Source: Simkaniaceae bacterium (GTDB taxonomy: Bacteria; Chlamydiota; Chlamydiia; Chlamydiales; JACRBE01). Taken from it: 47,899 nucleotides of DNA. Of the stretch, positions 15,576-24,654 are shown one piece after another. The notes beneath the pieces were generated by a model. That model was not told where the DNA came from, did not search any database, and worked only from the letters and a program-made list of their open reading frames with translations. A program made the translations under genes and the position numbers. Each line of letters opens with the position of its first letter. Positions within the stretch are counted from its first letter, which is position 1. The DNA lies in assembly GCA_021734805.1 (NCBI GenBank), contig JAIPIG010000013.1, positions 1 through 47,899 of the forward strand, read 5' to 3'.

Positions 15576-16871
15576 ATGCCGTTCACTGTGACTATGCCTA
15601 AACTCTCACCGACAATGACTTCAGGTCAGATTGTCAAATGGTATAAAAAAGAAGGCGATCTCATTAAAGAGGGCGATGTTTTAATCGAAGTGGCAACAGA
15701 TAAAGCGACTGTTGAGTATACGGCTCTTGATGATGGATATTTGCGAAAAATTCTCATTCCTGACGGCGGAGAAGCCCGAGTAAATCAACCGATTGCCGTG
15801 TTTACCGCAAGTGAGTCGGAGTCGATTGAGGGATACCGTCCTGAGGGGGAAATGCCTGCCCCATCCCCACAAAAAGAAGAGGCAAAATCCGACAGTGAAG
15901 CACCGGAAAAACAAACACCGGCTCCCGTAGCTCAAGCAATTGGGGAACCTGTTTTTGCTCCGATGCCCCCACTACAAAATTATACATTCGAATTTCCCAC
16001 AGGTATGCAAAATGAGCGCGTTTTAGCTTCGCCTTCAGCAAAGCGCACTGCTGAAGATCGAAATATTGACCTTTCAACGATTAAGGGCTCAGGTCCTAAC
16101 GGTCGAGTTGTCATGCGTGATTTAGAAGGTGTTGAAGGGGGGCATGTAGGATTTCACTCAAGACGATTACCAACACGTCCACCGGGTTCATATACTGATG
16201 TGCCTTTGACTCCAATGAGGAAAGCGATTGGAAAACGGTTGCAAGAATCAAAGATGTTTATCCCTCATTTTTATGTACGCGATGAAATTGTTGTTGATTC
16301 ACTTGTCGAAGCGCGCGAGCAATTAAAGAAGGGTGGAATCAAAATCACCTATAATGATTTTGTGATTCGAGCAACAGCTTTAGCACTGAAAGAGCATCCG
16401 ATCATCAATAGTGGATTTGATAATCAGAAAAACGTCATTATTCAATTTGATACGATTGATGTTGCCATTGCCGTCAGCATAAATGGGGGATTGATTACCC
16501 CAATTATTCGTCATACCGATTACAAAAATGTGAGTCAAATCTCTCATGAAGTAAAAGAACTCGTCGCCCTAGCCCGTAAACAAAAACTCACCCCTGAGCA
16601 ATATCAAGGGGGGAGCTTTACTATTTCTAATTTGGGAATGTTCGGAATCCAAGACTTCCAAGCGATTATTAATCCTCCCCAGGCAGCGATTTTAGCTGTC
16701 GGTGGGATTATCAATAAGCCCATTGTCAATCATCAAGGAATGATTCAAGCGGGAAAAACCCTTAGTGTTTGGCTCTCAGTAGATCATCGCGTGATTGATG
16801 GGGCTGAAGCAGCTGCTTTTCTCGTCACATTAAAAAAATATCTTAACAACCCATCTATTTTATTGATTTAG
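15576..16871 (+). CDS. pdhC: Pyruvate dehydrogenase E2, dihydrolipoamide acetyltransferase
   Basis: The core acetyltransferase of the pyruvate dehydrogenase complex, 431 residues. One lipoyl domain (residues 1-78) carries the lipoylated lysine at residue 43 in ATDKATVEY. A Pro/Ala/Glu-rich linker follows (about 85-140). The E1/E3-binding domain spans about 148-185 (ASPSAKRTAEDRNIDL and GSGPNGRVV). The catalytic domain runs from about 205 to the end. The active-site motif is HRVIDG with His404 and Asp408. Only one lipoyl domain is present. There is no E3 gene in the window. The promoter for the next gene overlaps its last codons. Confidence 0.96.
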   Translation: MPFTVTMPKLSPTMTSGQIVKWYKKEGDLIKEGDVLIEVATDKATVEYTALDDGYLRKILIPDGGEARVNQPIAVFTASESESIEGYRPEGEMPAPSPQKEEAKSDSEAPEKQTPAPVAQAIGEPVFAPMPPLQNYTFEFPTGMQNERVLASPSAKRTAEDRNIDLSTIKGSGPNGRVVMRDLEGVEGGHVGFHSRRLPTRPPGSYTDVPLTPMRKAIGKRLQESKMFIPHFYVRDEIVVDSLVEAREQLKKGGIKITYNDFVIRATALALKEHPIINSGFDNQKNVIIQFDTIDVAIAVSINGGLITPIIRHTDYKNVSQISHEVKELVALARKQKLTPEQYQGGSFTISNLGMFGIQDFQAIINPPQAAILAVGGIINKPIVNHQGMIQAGKTLSVWLSVDHRVIDGAEAAAFLVTLKKYLNNPSILLI

Positions 16872-16891
16872 CCTCTTATTTATGCTATAAT
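16863..16891 (+). promoter_or_regulatory. Strong promoter candidate inside the pdhC 3' end
   Basis: TTGATT (16863-16868), a 17-base spacer, and a perfect TATAAT (16886-16891) preceded by an extended -10 TG (16883-16884). It overlaps the last codons of pdhC and lies 32 bases before the start of the small exported protein, so that gene can be expressed independently of pdhABC. Confidence 0.6.
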
Positions 16892-16923
16892 TGTGCTTTT
16901 AAAAATCTTCTTGGGGAATTGGT

Positions 16924-17229
16924 ATGAAAAAATGGTTGTTTGGTTTAGCGACACTATTATTCAGTTTTAAAGCTTTTGCAGCGCTTCCTCCTCATCAAGA
17001 AATGGCAAGACAGATCAATGCCATTTTAAGTTCATCTGAGATTTCTGAAAAATGTCCTCAAGGAATTAGAGGCATTGAGTCGACAATTGACGGTGGATAT
17101 ATGATTACAACAAATGATGGATTTAAAATGAGAGTCGATGTGATTGGATTGCCTTCAGATGGAACTCTTGGTCCTAAAAAATTCAAGCTTCGTTTTCACG
17201 AGCTAGATAGCGTTGTAACGAGATTATAA
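16924..17229 (+). CDS. Small exported protein of unknown function
   Basis: A 101-residue protein that I do not recognise. It has a typical Sec signal peptide (KK, then a hydrophobic stretch LFGLATLLFSFKAFA), with predicted cleavage after AFA at about residue 19. That leaves about 82 residues in the periplasm. The mature part has one cysteine (EKCPQG), so it could form an intermolecular disulphide. Its second half reads as beta strands (GGYMITTNDGFKMRVDVIG). GGGGAA lies 6 bases before the ATG, and a strong promoter sits upstream. A repeat remnant starts 1 base after the stop codon. It occupies the place of C. trachomatis CT244 next to pdhABC, but I cannot confirm homology. Confidence 0.7.
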   Translation: MKKWLFGLATLLFSFKAFAALPPHQEMARQINAILSSSEISEKCPQGIRGIESTIDGGYMITTNDGFKMRVDVIGLPSDGTLGPKKFKLRFHELDSVVTRL

Positions 17230-17230
17230 A

Positions 17231-17260
17231 AGTTCCAACTCTTGAATTACTCCCAGTATA
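17231..17260. repeat. Family B-like terminus remnant
   Basis: AGTTCCAACTCTTGAATTAC (17231-17250) followed by TCCCAGTATA is the inverse complement, with few differences, of the end at 9828-9857 (TATACCGGAAGTGATTCAAG, then AGTTGG). It starts immediately after the stop codon of the small exported protein. No partner terminus was recognised downstream. Confidence 0.45.
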
Positions 17261-17363
17261 GATCTTTATTTTTCTATTTTATAAGTTGATTTTTTTTTAA
17301 TTCAAAGCTACTAACTAGTTTTTGGACTTAGCCCTTAAAACTTACAGTTTAGTATAGGTTTGA

Positions 17364-18200
17364 ATGAAAAGAAAAAAAATCTCATCGCTTATTCTTATCA
17401 TAATTATAATTGCGATAGGATTAACTTCTTTTTTCTTTTTTCGAGATCATAGCAATTCAGATGAAATCACTCTGTATGGAAATGTTGATGTGCGTCAAGT
17501 CGATATTGCATTTCGCGTAAGTGGACAGGTGACGCAGCTCTTTTTTGAAGAGGGCGATCGGGTGAATGCAGGTGATTTGATGTGCAGACTTGATCCAACT
17601 CCATATAACAGCCAACTCCAGGAAGCAGTCAGCGCCAAAGAGGCTATCATTGCAAATCTAGCAAATGCAGAAGTGATGCTGGATCGGCGCAAAGAACTGA
17701 TTGGCATTGGAGCCGTATCGCAAGAAGATCTCGATAATGCACAAGCCAATCGCGATCAATTGTGCGCTAATTTGATGCAATCCAATGCGGCAATATCAGT
17801 AGCTCAGGACAATCTAGATTATACTCAGGCTAGAGCACCGACAGATGGGATTATTCTCACACGTATTCGAGAGCCGGGCACTGTAGTGAATCCTGCTGAT
17901 CCCGTATATACATTGTCTGTGAGCTCACCGGTTTGGATCCGGGCTTTTGTCAATGAGCCCCATCTCGGTGATGTCTATTATGGGATGGAGGCAAAAGTTT
18001 ACACGGACAACGGGCGTGAATATACGGGGAAAATCGGATTTATTTCACCGGTTGCGGAATTTACACCAAAGACAGTTGAGTCGGTTCAACTCCGAACGGA
18101 TCTTGTGTATCGATTGAGAATATATGTCGATAATCCCGATATGAGTCTTGTTCAGGGAATGCCTGTGACAGTCAAACTATATATAGGGAGTTCAACGTGA
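17364..18200 (+). CDS. HlyD-family membrane fusion protein of ABC efflux system (YbhG-like)
   Basis: The periplasmic adaptor of a tripartite exporter, linking the inner-membrane ABC transporter to the outer-membrane factor. The 278-residue protein has an N-terminal membrane anchor (residues about 7-27, rich in Ile). It then has a lipoyl-like half-domain (VSGQVTQLFFEEGDRVNAGD), an alpha-helical hairpin (about 78-150, AKEAIIANLANAEVMLDRRK), the second lipoyl half (TDGIILTRIREPGTVV), and a beta-barrel portion. It opens a five-gene operon; the next gene starts inside its stop codon (GTGA). The closest known model is E. coli YbhG. No signal sequence cleavage site is obvious, so an anchored form is likely. 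Confidence 0.85.
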   Translation: MKRKKISSLILIIIIIAIGLTSFFFFRDHSNSDEITLYGNVDVRQVDIAFRVSGQVTQLFFEEGDRVNAGDLMCRLDPTPYNSQLQEAVSAKEAIIANLANAEVMLDRRKELIGIGAVSQEDLDNAQANRDQLCANLMQSNAAISVAQDNLDYTQARAPTDGIILTRIREPGTVVNPADPVYTLSVSSPVWIRAFVNEPHLGDVYYGMEAKVYTDNGREYTGKIGFISPVAEFTPKTVESVQLRTDLVYRLRIYVDNPDMSLVQGMPVTVKLYIGSST

Positions 18201-19903
18201 GTGACGCTATTGCATCCATTCACGATCTGACAAAATCATTTAATTCACATCGACCTGCCTTAAAAAAGATCAATGCAGAAATCCTCAAGGGTAAGATCAC
18301 AGGACTTGTCGGACCCGATGGAGCCGGAAAAACAACGCTCATTCGTTTGATTGCAGGGCTTCTCACCCCTACTGAGGGACAAATTCTGGTTGAGGGATAT
18401 GATACGATCCGCGATAGCGAATCGATTCATTACCTCACAGGGTATATGCCTCAGAAATTCGGTTTATATGATGAGCTCTCCGTAGCTCAAAATCTCAATC
18501 TTTATGCTGATCTTAAAAATGTCATTGGTGAGGAAAAAAAGGCCGTTTGTGAAAAACTGCTTCGTTTTACCGGTCTTACTGAATATACATCGCGCTTGGC
18601 AGGGAATTTATCGGGTGGAATGAAGCAAAAACTCGGTCTTGCATGTACGCTGATTAAAAAACCTGATCTGTTGCTTTTAGATGAACCTAGTGTTGGGGTT
18701 GATCCCATTTCAAGAAGAGAGCTTTGGGAAATGGTTGGGCAACTGCTGGGTGAGGGCATTTCCGTTCTATGGAGTACGGCATATCTGGATGAGGCAGAGC
18801 AATGTGATCGGGTGATATTGCTCAATGAAGGGGAGCTCTTATATCATGGAGATCCTAAGGAGCTAACCCAAACAATGCAAGGGCGCACTATTCATATTAC
18901 CGATATCGAAGGGGATCGGCGCAAACTCCTCTTTGAGCTGCTCAAAGACTCAAATGTCATCGATGGGGTGATTCAGGGCCGGGATTTAAGAATTGTTCTT
19001 CGCAAAGAAGGAAAGCTTTCCTCTCATGTGCAAATGGTTGAAGCGCACCCGAGATTTGAAGATGCCTTTATCGATATTTTAGGTGGGGGACCCGGAGGTA
19101 CATCTAAACTCGCTGAAGCTATGCCCGAGTGTGGTGAATGCAATTCAGAAACAATTGTTGCGGAAAAATTAACAAAAAAATTTGGGAGTTTTACGGCGAC
19201 AAATGAGATTTCACTCTCTGTAAAACAGGGCGAAATTTTTGGACTATTAGGGCCAAATGGAGCAGGGAAGACAACAACATTTAAGATGCTATGCGGTCTT
19301 TTAAAGCCCACATCGGGAAAGGCCTTTGTCAATCATCTCGATCTTCAAAAAGCACCCGGTGTTGCCCGCTCGCGTATCGGATATATGGCTCAAAAATTTT
19401 CGCTCTATGGCAATTTAAGTGTACGACAAAATCTCGATTTTTTTTCAGGGATATATAATTTAAAAAACCATGAAAGGCGCGAAGCAATCGATCAGATGAT
19501 CGAAATCTTTAATTTAGAGCCTTATTTGTCCTCATCGGCGGAGATGCTTCCGCTCGGTTTTAAGCAAAGGCTGAGTTTAGCCTGTGCAACGATGCATCGT
19601 CCGAGTGTTCTTTTTCTCGATGAGCCAACATCCGGTGTCGACCCCATTACGCGACGAGAGTTTTGGAATCATATCAATGGCCTAGTTTCTAAAGGTGTGA
19701 CGATTTTAATCACGACACATTTTATGGATGAAGCCGAATATTGCGATCGAATTGCCCTTGTCTATCGAGGTCAAGTGATCAGCATGGACACGCCCAATGC
19801 TCTTAAAGATCAAATCCACTCAGAGCAGAATCCCAATCCCACCTTAGAAGATGCCTTTGTTCAAATGATCGAAGAACACGATCGACAAAGGGTCATAAAA
19901 TGA
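18197..19903 (+). CDS. ABC transporter ATP-binding protein with two fused ATPase domains (YbhF-like)
   Basis: A 568-residue cytosolic ATPase made of two nucleotide-binding domains in one chain. Domain 1 (about 1-235): Walker A GPDGAGKTT, signature LSGGMKQKLG, Walker B LLLLDEPSVGVDP. Domain 2 (about 320-550): Walker A GPNGAGKTTT, degenerate signature LPLGFKQRLS, Walker B VLFLDEPTSGVDP, H-loop ITTHFMDEAE. Domain 1 has STAYLDEAE where the H-loop histidine is expected, so the two sites are not equivalent. This asymmetry also occurs in the YbhF type. It uses a GTG start in a 4-base overlap with the upstream gene, and its own stop overlaps the next ATG. Confidence 0.88.
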   Translation: MSDAIASIHDLTKSFNSHRPALKKINAEILKGKITGLVGPDGAGKTTLIRLIAGLLTPTEGQILVEGYDTIRDSESIHYLTGYMPQKFGLYDELSVAQNLNLYADLKNVIGEEKKAVCEKLLRFTGLTEYTSRLAGNLSGGMKQKLGLACTLIKKPDLLLLDEPSVGVDPISRRELWEMVGQLLGEGISVLWSTAYLDEAEQCDRVILLNEGELLYHGDPKELTQTMQGRTIHITDIEGDRRKLLFELLKDSNVIDGVIQGRDLRIVLRKEGKLSSHVQMVEAHPRFEDAFIDILGGGPGGTSKLAEAMPECGECNSETIVAEKLTKKFGSFTATNEISLSVKQGEIFGLLGPNGAGKTTTFKMLCGLLKPTSGKAFVNHLDLQKAPGVARSRIGYMAQKFSLYGNLSVRQNLDFFSGIYNLKNHERREAIDQMIEIFNLEPYLSSSAEMLPLGFKQRLSLACATMHRPSVLFLDEPTSGVDPITRREFWNHINGLVSKGVTILITTHFMDEAEYCDRIALVYRGQVISMDTPNALKDQIHSEQNPNPTLEDAFVQMIEEHDRQRVIK

Positions 19904-21072
19904 TTAAAAATGACATTTCCAACCAATTGATCAATGTTCAAAAAAATGGGAAAATGCGGCGTATTCGGGCCCTTTTAAAAAAAGAATTCATTCAAGTTTT
20001 TCGCGATCCCAGTAGCATTTTAATTACGGTTTTTCTCCCTTTATTATTGATCTTTCTATATGGATCGGGTGTTTCTCTTGATTTAGATCATTTGAGGATG
20101 GGTCTTGTTATGGAAGATAGCTCTCCCGATGCACAGAGCTTTGTTGAATCTCTACAAGGATCGCGCTATTTTGACTTGAAAATCTCGCGTCATCGGAAGG
20201 ACATTGTTGATGATCTCATGAAAGGGAGTATTCGAGGCTTTTTTGTGATTCCTTCATATTTTTCTCAATTTCGCAGCCGACCCGATACAATTGCTCCCAT
20301 TCAGATCATTGCGGATGGAAGTGAAACAAATACGGCTAATTTCGTTCAAAATTATGCAGAAGGAACCATTCAAAATTGGCGTGCTCAGCAGCTTTATACA
20401 CAAGGGCTAGTTCAAGAGCAGCTTCCCGTGATCAGTATGCAACCCCGCTTTTGGTATAATGAAAAACTCGAGAGCCGCTATTTTCTTTTATCGGGATCAC
20501 TCGCCATTATTATGACGCTTACGGGTTCTTTATTAACGGCTCTTGTTGTTGCGCGTGAGTGGGAGCGGGGGACAATGGAGGCCCTCATGTCAACGACTGC
20601 AAGTGCCTTTGAACTCGTCATTGCTAAAATTATCCCCTATTTTATTCTGGGGATGATTTCAATGGCGATTTGCGTGATTATTTCTGTCTTCATCTATGAT
20701 ATTCCACTCAGGGGTTCATTTTTACTTCTCACTTTAGTCTCCGCTCTTTTTTTGCTTTGCTCACTTGGTCTTGGACTGATGATTTCAACTCTAGCTCGGA
20801 ATCAAGTTTTTGCATATCAAGTGACTTTGATTGTCGCTTTTTTGCCGGCTTATATGTTATCGGGATTCCTGTTTGAGATTTACAGCATGCCTCAGTGGAT
20901 ACAATATCTCACATATATCATTCCCGCGAAGTATTTCGTGCAAAGTTTACAGACATTATTTTTAGTCGGTAATGTTTGGACGTTGATTTTATATGATATG
21001 GTTCCAATCGTTGTCATTGGACTTGTTTTCTTTCTGATCACTGCATCTAAAACTGTGAAGAGGCTCGATTGA
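19900..21072 (+). CDS. ABC-2 type permease, first of pair (YbhS-like)
   Basis: A 390-residue inner-membrane subunit of the efflux system. It has one N-terminal membrane helix (about residues 43-60, FLPLLLIFLYGSG), a large periplasmic domain (about 65-195), and five membrane helices in the C-terminal half. The C-terminal half includes the ABC-2 signature region VAREWERGTMEALMSTTASAFE at the coupling helix (about residues 215-236). ATG overlaps the stop of the ATPase gene (ATGA). It ends in a 4-base TTGA overlap with the second permease, with which it should form a heterodimer. Confidence 0.86.
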   Translation: MIKNDISNQLINVQKNGKMRRIRALLKKEFIQVFRDPSSILITVFLPLLLIFLYGSGVSLDLDHLRMGLVMEDSSPDAQSFVESLQGSRYFDLKISRHRKDIVDDLMKGSIRGFFVIPSYFSQFRSRPDTIAPIQIIADGSETNTANFVQNYAEGTIQNWRAQQLYTQGLVQEQLPVISMQPRFWYNEKLESRYFLLSGSLAIIMTLTGSLLTALVVAREWERGTMEALMSTTASAFELVIAKIIPYFILGMISMAICVIISVFIYDIPLRGSFLLLTLVSALFLLCSLGLGLMISTLARNQVFAYQVTLIVAFLPAYMLSGFLFEIYSMPQWIQYLTYIIPAKYFVQSLQTLFLVGNVWTLILYDMVPIVVIGLVFFLITASKTVKRLD

Positions 21073-22166
21073 ATCGGATTATTGTATTGATTTGGAAAGA
21101 GCTTTTGGCTGTGTTAAGAGATGCTAAAGTGAGGATTTCAATTTTAGGCCCTCCCATTTTACAGCTCTTTATTTTTACATTTGCAGCGACACTCGATGTG
21201 AAAAATGTGCCGATAGGAATTCTTAATCGCGATAATGGGGAGCAAGGATTTGAGCTTGTCGAGCGGTTTATGGGAAGTAAAACGTTTAATGATCGCATTT
21301 ATTTTTTGAAGGGCGTAGAGGAGATTGCCCCGTTTATTGATCATCAAAAAGGGGTGATGGTTGTTTCTATTGACCAACAGTTTTCGCGTAATTTAGATGA
21401 AGGCAAACCGGCGACGGTTCAATTGATTCTGGATGGGCGTAAGACAAATACGGCCCAAATTTTAGCCGGGTATACCGGCGAAATTATTAATCAGTTTAAT
21501 CGGGATTATCGCAAAATCGTACAAAAAGTTGAGTTGGTTCCACGTACTTGGTTTAATCCCAATCGCATTTACTATTGGTATAACATTCCTTGTTTGGTTG
21601 CTATTTTAGCAATGCTTACCTGTCTTGTTGTAACAACCCAATCAGTGGCAAGAGAACGAGAGCTAGGTACCTTTGATCAATTACTTGTCTCACCATTGAT
21701 CCCTTATGAGATCTTGATTGGAAAAATTGTGCCGGGGATTATCATAGGGCTTTTAGAGGGATTATTAATGCTTGCGATCGGGACACTCGTTTTTGGCGTT
21801 CCTTTCACCGGATCATTTTTTCTCTATTTTTTGAGTCTTTTTATTTTCGTGAGTTCCATTAGTGGTGTCGGACTCTTTATTTCTTCTCTCTCTTCAACTC
21901 AGCAACAAGCAATGCTCGGTACCTTCATTTTTATTCTTCCTTCCGTCTTGCTTGCAGGATATGCGACTCCAATTGAAAATATGCCAACATGGCTTCAACC
22001 CGTGACATATTTAATCCCTTTGAAATATATGTTAATTATCTCAAAAGGTTTGTTCTTGAAGGCGCTGCCGGCGAGAATCGTATTTGAACATATTTGGCCC
22101 CTACTCATTATTTCGGTAGTTAATTTTGTGGGGGCGGGTCTCTTTTTTAGGAGAAGATTGCAGTGA
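21069..22166 (+). CDS. ABC-2 type permease, second of pair (YbhR-like)
   Basis: A 365-residue permease with the same architecture as its upstream partner: an N-terminal helix (about 20-40), a periplasmic domain, then helices from about 170 onward. The coupling-helix motif is VARERELGTFDQLLVSPLIP. The start codon is TTG, sharing four bases with the preceding stop (TTGA). The only way to begin near the family N-terminus (NRIIVLIWKELLAVLRD) is at this TTG. Its stop overlaps the GTG of the outer-membrane factor. Expression therefore depends on translational coupling along the operon. Confidence 0.85.
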   Translation: MNRIIVLIWKELLAVLRDAKVRISILGPPILQLFIFTFAATLDVKNVPIGILNRDNGEQGFELVERFMGSKTFNDRIYFLKGVEEIAPFIDHQKGVMVVSIDQQFSRNLDEGKPATVQLILDGRKTNTAQILAGYTGEIINQFNRDYRKIVQKVELVPRTWFNPNRIYYWYNIPCLVAILAMLTCLVVTTQSVARERELGTFDQLLVSPLIPYEILIGKIVPGIIIGLLEGLLMLAIGTLVFGVPFTGSFFLYFLSLFIFVSSISGVGLFISSLSSTQQQAMLGTFIFILPSVLLAGYATPIENMPTWLQPVTYLIPLKYMLIISKGLFLKALPARIVFEHIWPLLIISVVNFVGAGLFFRRRLQ

Positions 22167-23662
22167 GAAAAAAGATAAAATCATATTTATTGATTGTCAG
22201 TATAGTATTTCTATCCGGTTGCATGGTAGGGCCTAATTATAAGAAACCCGAGTCGCAAATATCAGGGCAGTGGGCATCGATTTGCGATGATGATGCTATG
22301 GCATCTCAGACGCCTATTATTCAATGGTGGGAACAACTCGAAGATCCTCTACTCAATCAATATATGGATTTGGCAGCACAATATAATCGCGATGTATTAG
22401 CTGCAACTGAGCGTATTTTACAAGCAAGGGGACTCAGGCAGATGGATGCTTCTTCTTTCTGGCCTCAAATCGGAGTCGATCTCAATGCAACAAAAACCTA
22501 TTTTAGCAAAAATGGGCCGATTTTTGCCATTGGTCCGAGTGTTGGAAATGTTCCCGGTACGCTATCAAGCTCAACGGGACTGCCCTTTACACTTCAAACA
22601 CCTCAAATTCAAAGTTTATATAATGTCCTTTTTGACGCAACTTGGGAGATTGATCTCTTTGGAAAAACGCGTAGAAAGGTAGAGGCTGCCAATGCATTTA
22701 TTGAGAGCAATATCGAGCAAAGAAATGATGTGCTCATCACTGTTTTAGCTGAAATTGGCCGTAATTATATTGAGTTGAGAGGATCTCAAGAAAGAGCGGA
22801 GCTTATTTTGGATGAGATCGAATTAATTAAGCAAAAGGCTCAACTTTTTGAGAGACAGTTTGAGGTGGGACGTATAGGCCGTCTTGATATTGAAAATATC
22901 CGTGCCCGGCTCGCAACTGAACGGTCTAAATTGCCCGATATTTATGCACAGATTTATCAAAGCATTTATGCGATTTCAGTCTTAACAGGGTCATATCCGG
23001 AAAAGCTTCTTGCCGAACTCCTTCCCTATCAACCGCTTCCAAAATTTCCCGGGAATGTGACGGTTGGGCTTCAATCGGATCTTCTGCGCCGACGCCCTGA
23101 CGTGCGAAGAGCGGAAAGAGAGCTTGCAATGGCCACTGCAAATGAGGGGGTTGCCGTTGCAGAATTTTTCCCGACATTCACACTTGTCGGGGATGGGGGG
23201 CTTCAATCGCTGGCTCTTAAGAATCTGTTTTCATTGGGAAGCAAAACGTGGGCTATCGGTGGAGATATGAATATGCCGATTTTTATGGGGGGTAAACTCA
23301 AAGGCAATCTCAGTGCAAAAAGAGCGGCAACGGCAGCTATTGCACACACCTATCAGCAGACGATCCTCAGGGCCATTGAAGAGGCTGAGAGTGTAATTAT
23401 TTCTTATACTCAGGATCTTAACGCTCTTTATGAGAGAGAAATGTCAACAAGTCATTATCAAGCTAGCACCCGCTTAAGCGATGAGAGATTTCAAAAGGGG
23501 CTTGTTAGTCTTATTGATGTTATCAATGCCAAGTCTAATCTTAATGCCTCTGAGCAAGAACTCCTCAATACCGATATGAAGACGCTACTTGATACGGTTC
23601 TCCTATATAAGGTGCTAGGTGGAGGATGGGAGCAATATTTTCCCGAACCAAAGCATAAATAA
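22163..23662 (+). CDS. Outer-membrane efflux lipoprotein (NodT/OprM-type TolC family)
   Basis: A 499-residue outer-membrane channel subunit. The N-terminus is a lipoprotein signal with lipobox LSGC (Cys20), then MVGPNYKKPE, the usual opening of NodT-family factors. Two repeated outer-membrane-efflux domains follow (about 60-260 and 290-480). Typical blocks include DATWEIDLFGKTRRKVEAAN and LLRRRPDVRRAERELAMA. The GTG start overlaps the previous stop. With the three upstream proteins it gives a complete inner-membrane-to-outside exporter in one operon. The exported compound is unknown; drugs, organic cations or lipids are possibilities. The gene ends 5 bases from the convergent corA gene. Confidence 0.9.
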   Translation: MRKKIKSYLLIVSIVFLSGCMVGPNYKKPESQISGQWASICDDDAMASQTPIIQWWEQLEDPLLNQYMDLAAQYNRDVLAATERILQARGLRQMDASSFWPQIGVDLNATKTYFSKNGPIFAIGPSVGNVPGTLSSSTGLPFTLQTPQIQSLYNVLFDATWEIDLFGKTRRKVEAANAFIESNIEQRNDVLITVLAEIGRNYIELRGSQERAELILDEIELIKQKAQLFERQFEVGRIGRLDIENIRARLATERSKLPDIYAQIYQSIYAISVLTGSYPEKLLAELLPYQPLPKFPGNVTVGLQSDLLRRRPDVRRAERELAMATANEGVAVAEFFPTFTLVGDGGLQSLALKNLFSLGSKTWAIGGDMNMPIFMGGKLKGNLSAKRAATAAIAHTYQQTILRAIEEAESVIISYTQDLNALYEREMSTSHYQASTRLSDERFQKGLVSLIDVINAKSNLNASEQELLNTDMKTLLDTVLLYKVLGGGWEQYFPEPKHK

Positions 23663-23667
23663 TTAGA

Positions 23668-24588
23668 TTACAACCACTTACGTTTTTGGAATACCATGTA
23701 GGCGAGAATCGAAACAATCGAAATAAAGAGCATAATATAAAGAAAGGCAAAGGGGCTGCGACTAATGGGGAGATCGACGTTCATACCATATAAACTGGCG
23801 ACCATTGTTGGGATATTAAGGATGATCGTAAGAGCTGTTAAGAGTTTAATCGTTTTATTGAGCTGATTTGTGAAAATGATTTGAAATGAATCCCTTAGAG
23901 AGCGGATCGATCGTAAAATCACAGTACAGAGTTCCTCGGATTGCATTGAGGCATTGAGTAAATCCTCAAGGAGGTCTTGGTCTTTTTCTTGTAGGAAAGT
24001 ATAGCGACCCGAAGAAATAGCCTGATAAACATTGCGCAAGGGGAGTAAGGAGGAGAGGTATTGATTGAGGTTTTCCTCGGAAATGGTCAGAGAGGTGATA
24101 TCTTCGCTATCCACTTCATTGAGGGCTTTTTCCTTTTGAAGGACGCTGGATCGAATTTTTTTAATTTCAATTGTAAACTCTTGAGTGATGCGCAGTAGCA
24201 TATGAATCAGAAGTTTAGATGTATTAGCTGTTGCAATTTTGGGCCTTTGAGAAATAAATCGATCAATGAGATTACTGCGGTGGGGACAGACTGTAATAAA
24301 GTAGTCTTTGGTTAGAATAATGGTAAGAGTCGTTGTTTGAAGGCCGATTTCTTGTGTCGAGGGGTGGCGAGTAAATATTAGGATATTTTGATCCAGTCTC
24401 TCGATACGAGGAATTTCATACTTATCAAGACAGTCGTGAATATCGCTATAGTCACATCCAATATATTTTGCGAGCTTCATTACATCAGATGTCGTCGCTG
24501 AATCGACATGAATCCAGCAACCTTCAGTAGGTTCATCGATCGTATGAAAGGTCTCTTCAAACTCATCTTTGTAATAAATGGTGATCAT
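23668..24588 (-). CDS. corA: CorA-family divalent cation (Mg2+) transporter
   Basis: A 306-residue pentameric channel subunit for Mg2+, and possibly Co2+ or Ni2+. The N-terminal cytosolic domain (about 1-235) ends in a long helix. Two C-terminal membrane helices are separated by the pore-mouth signature GMN (residues 268-270, in SLYGMNVDLP). The tail is basic (QKRKWL), as in the family. The usual MPEL loop reads NVDLP. It is convergent with the efflux operon and upstream of no related gene. The lpxD gene ends 66 bases upstream and reads in the same direction. Confidence 0.88.
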   Translation of the reverse strand: MITIYYKDEFEETFHTIDEPTEGCWIHVDSATTSDVMKLAKYIGCDYSDIHDCLDKYEIPRIERLDQNILIFTRHPSTQEIGLQTTTLTIILTKDYFITVCPHRSNLIDRFISQRPKIATANTSKLLIHMLLRITQEFTIEIKKIRSSVLQKEKALNEVDSEDITSLTISEENLNQYLSSLLPLRNVYQAISSGRYTFLQEKDQDLLEDLLNASMQSEELCTVILRSIRSLRDSFQIIFTNQLNKTIKLLTALTIILNIPTMVASLYGMNVDLPISRSPFAFLYIMLFISIVSILAYMVFQKRKWL

Positions 24589-24654
24589 TCAGAGTTCCCC
24601 AAAAATAACCCGCCTCATTTGTGCTATGGCAGATTTGTGATTATTTCATCAATC

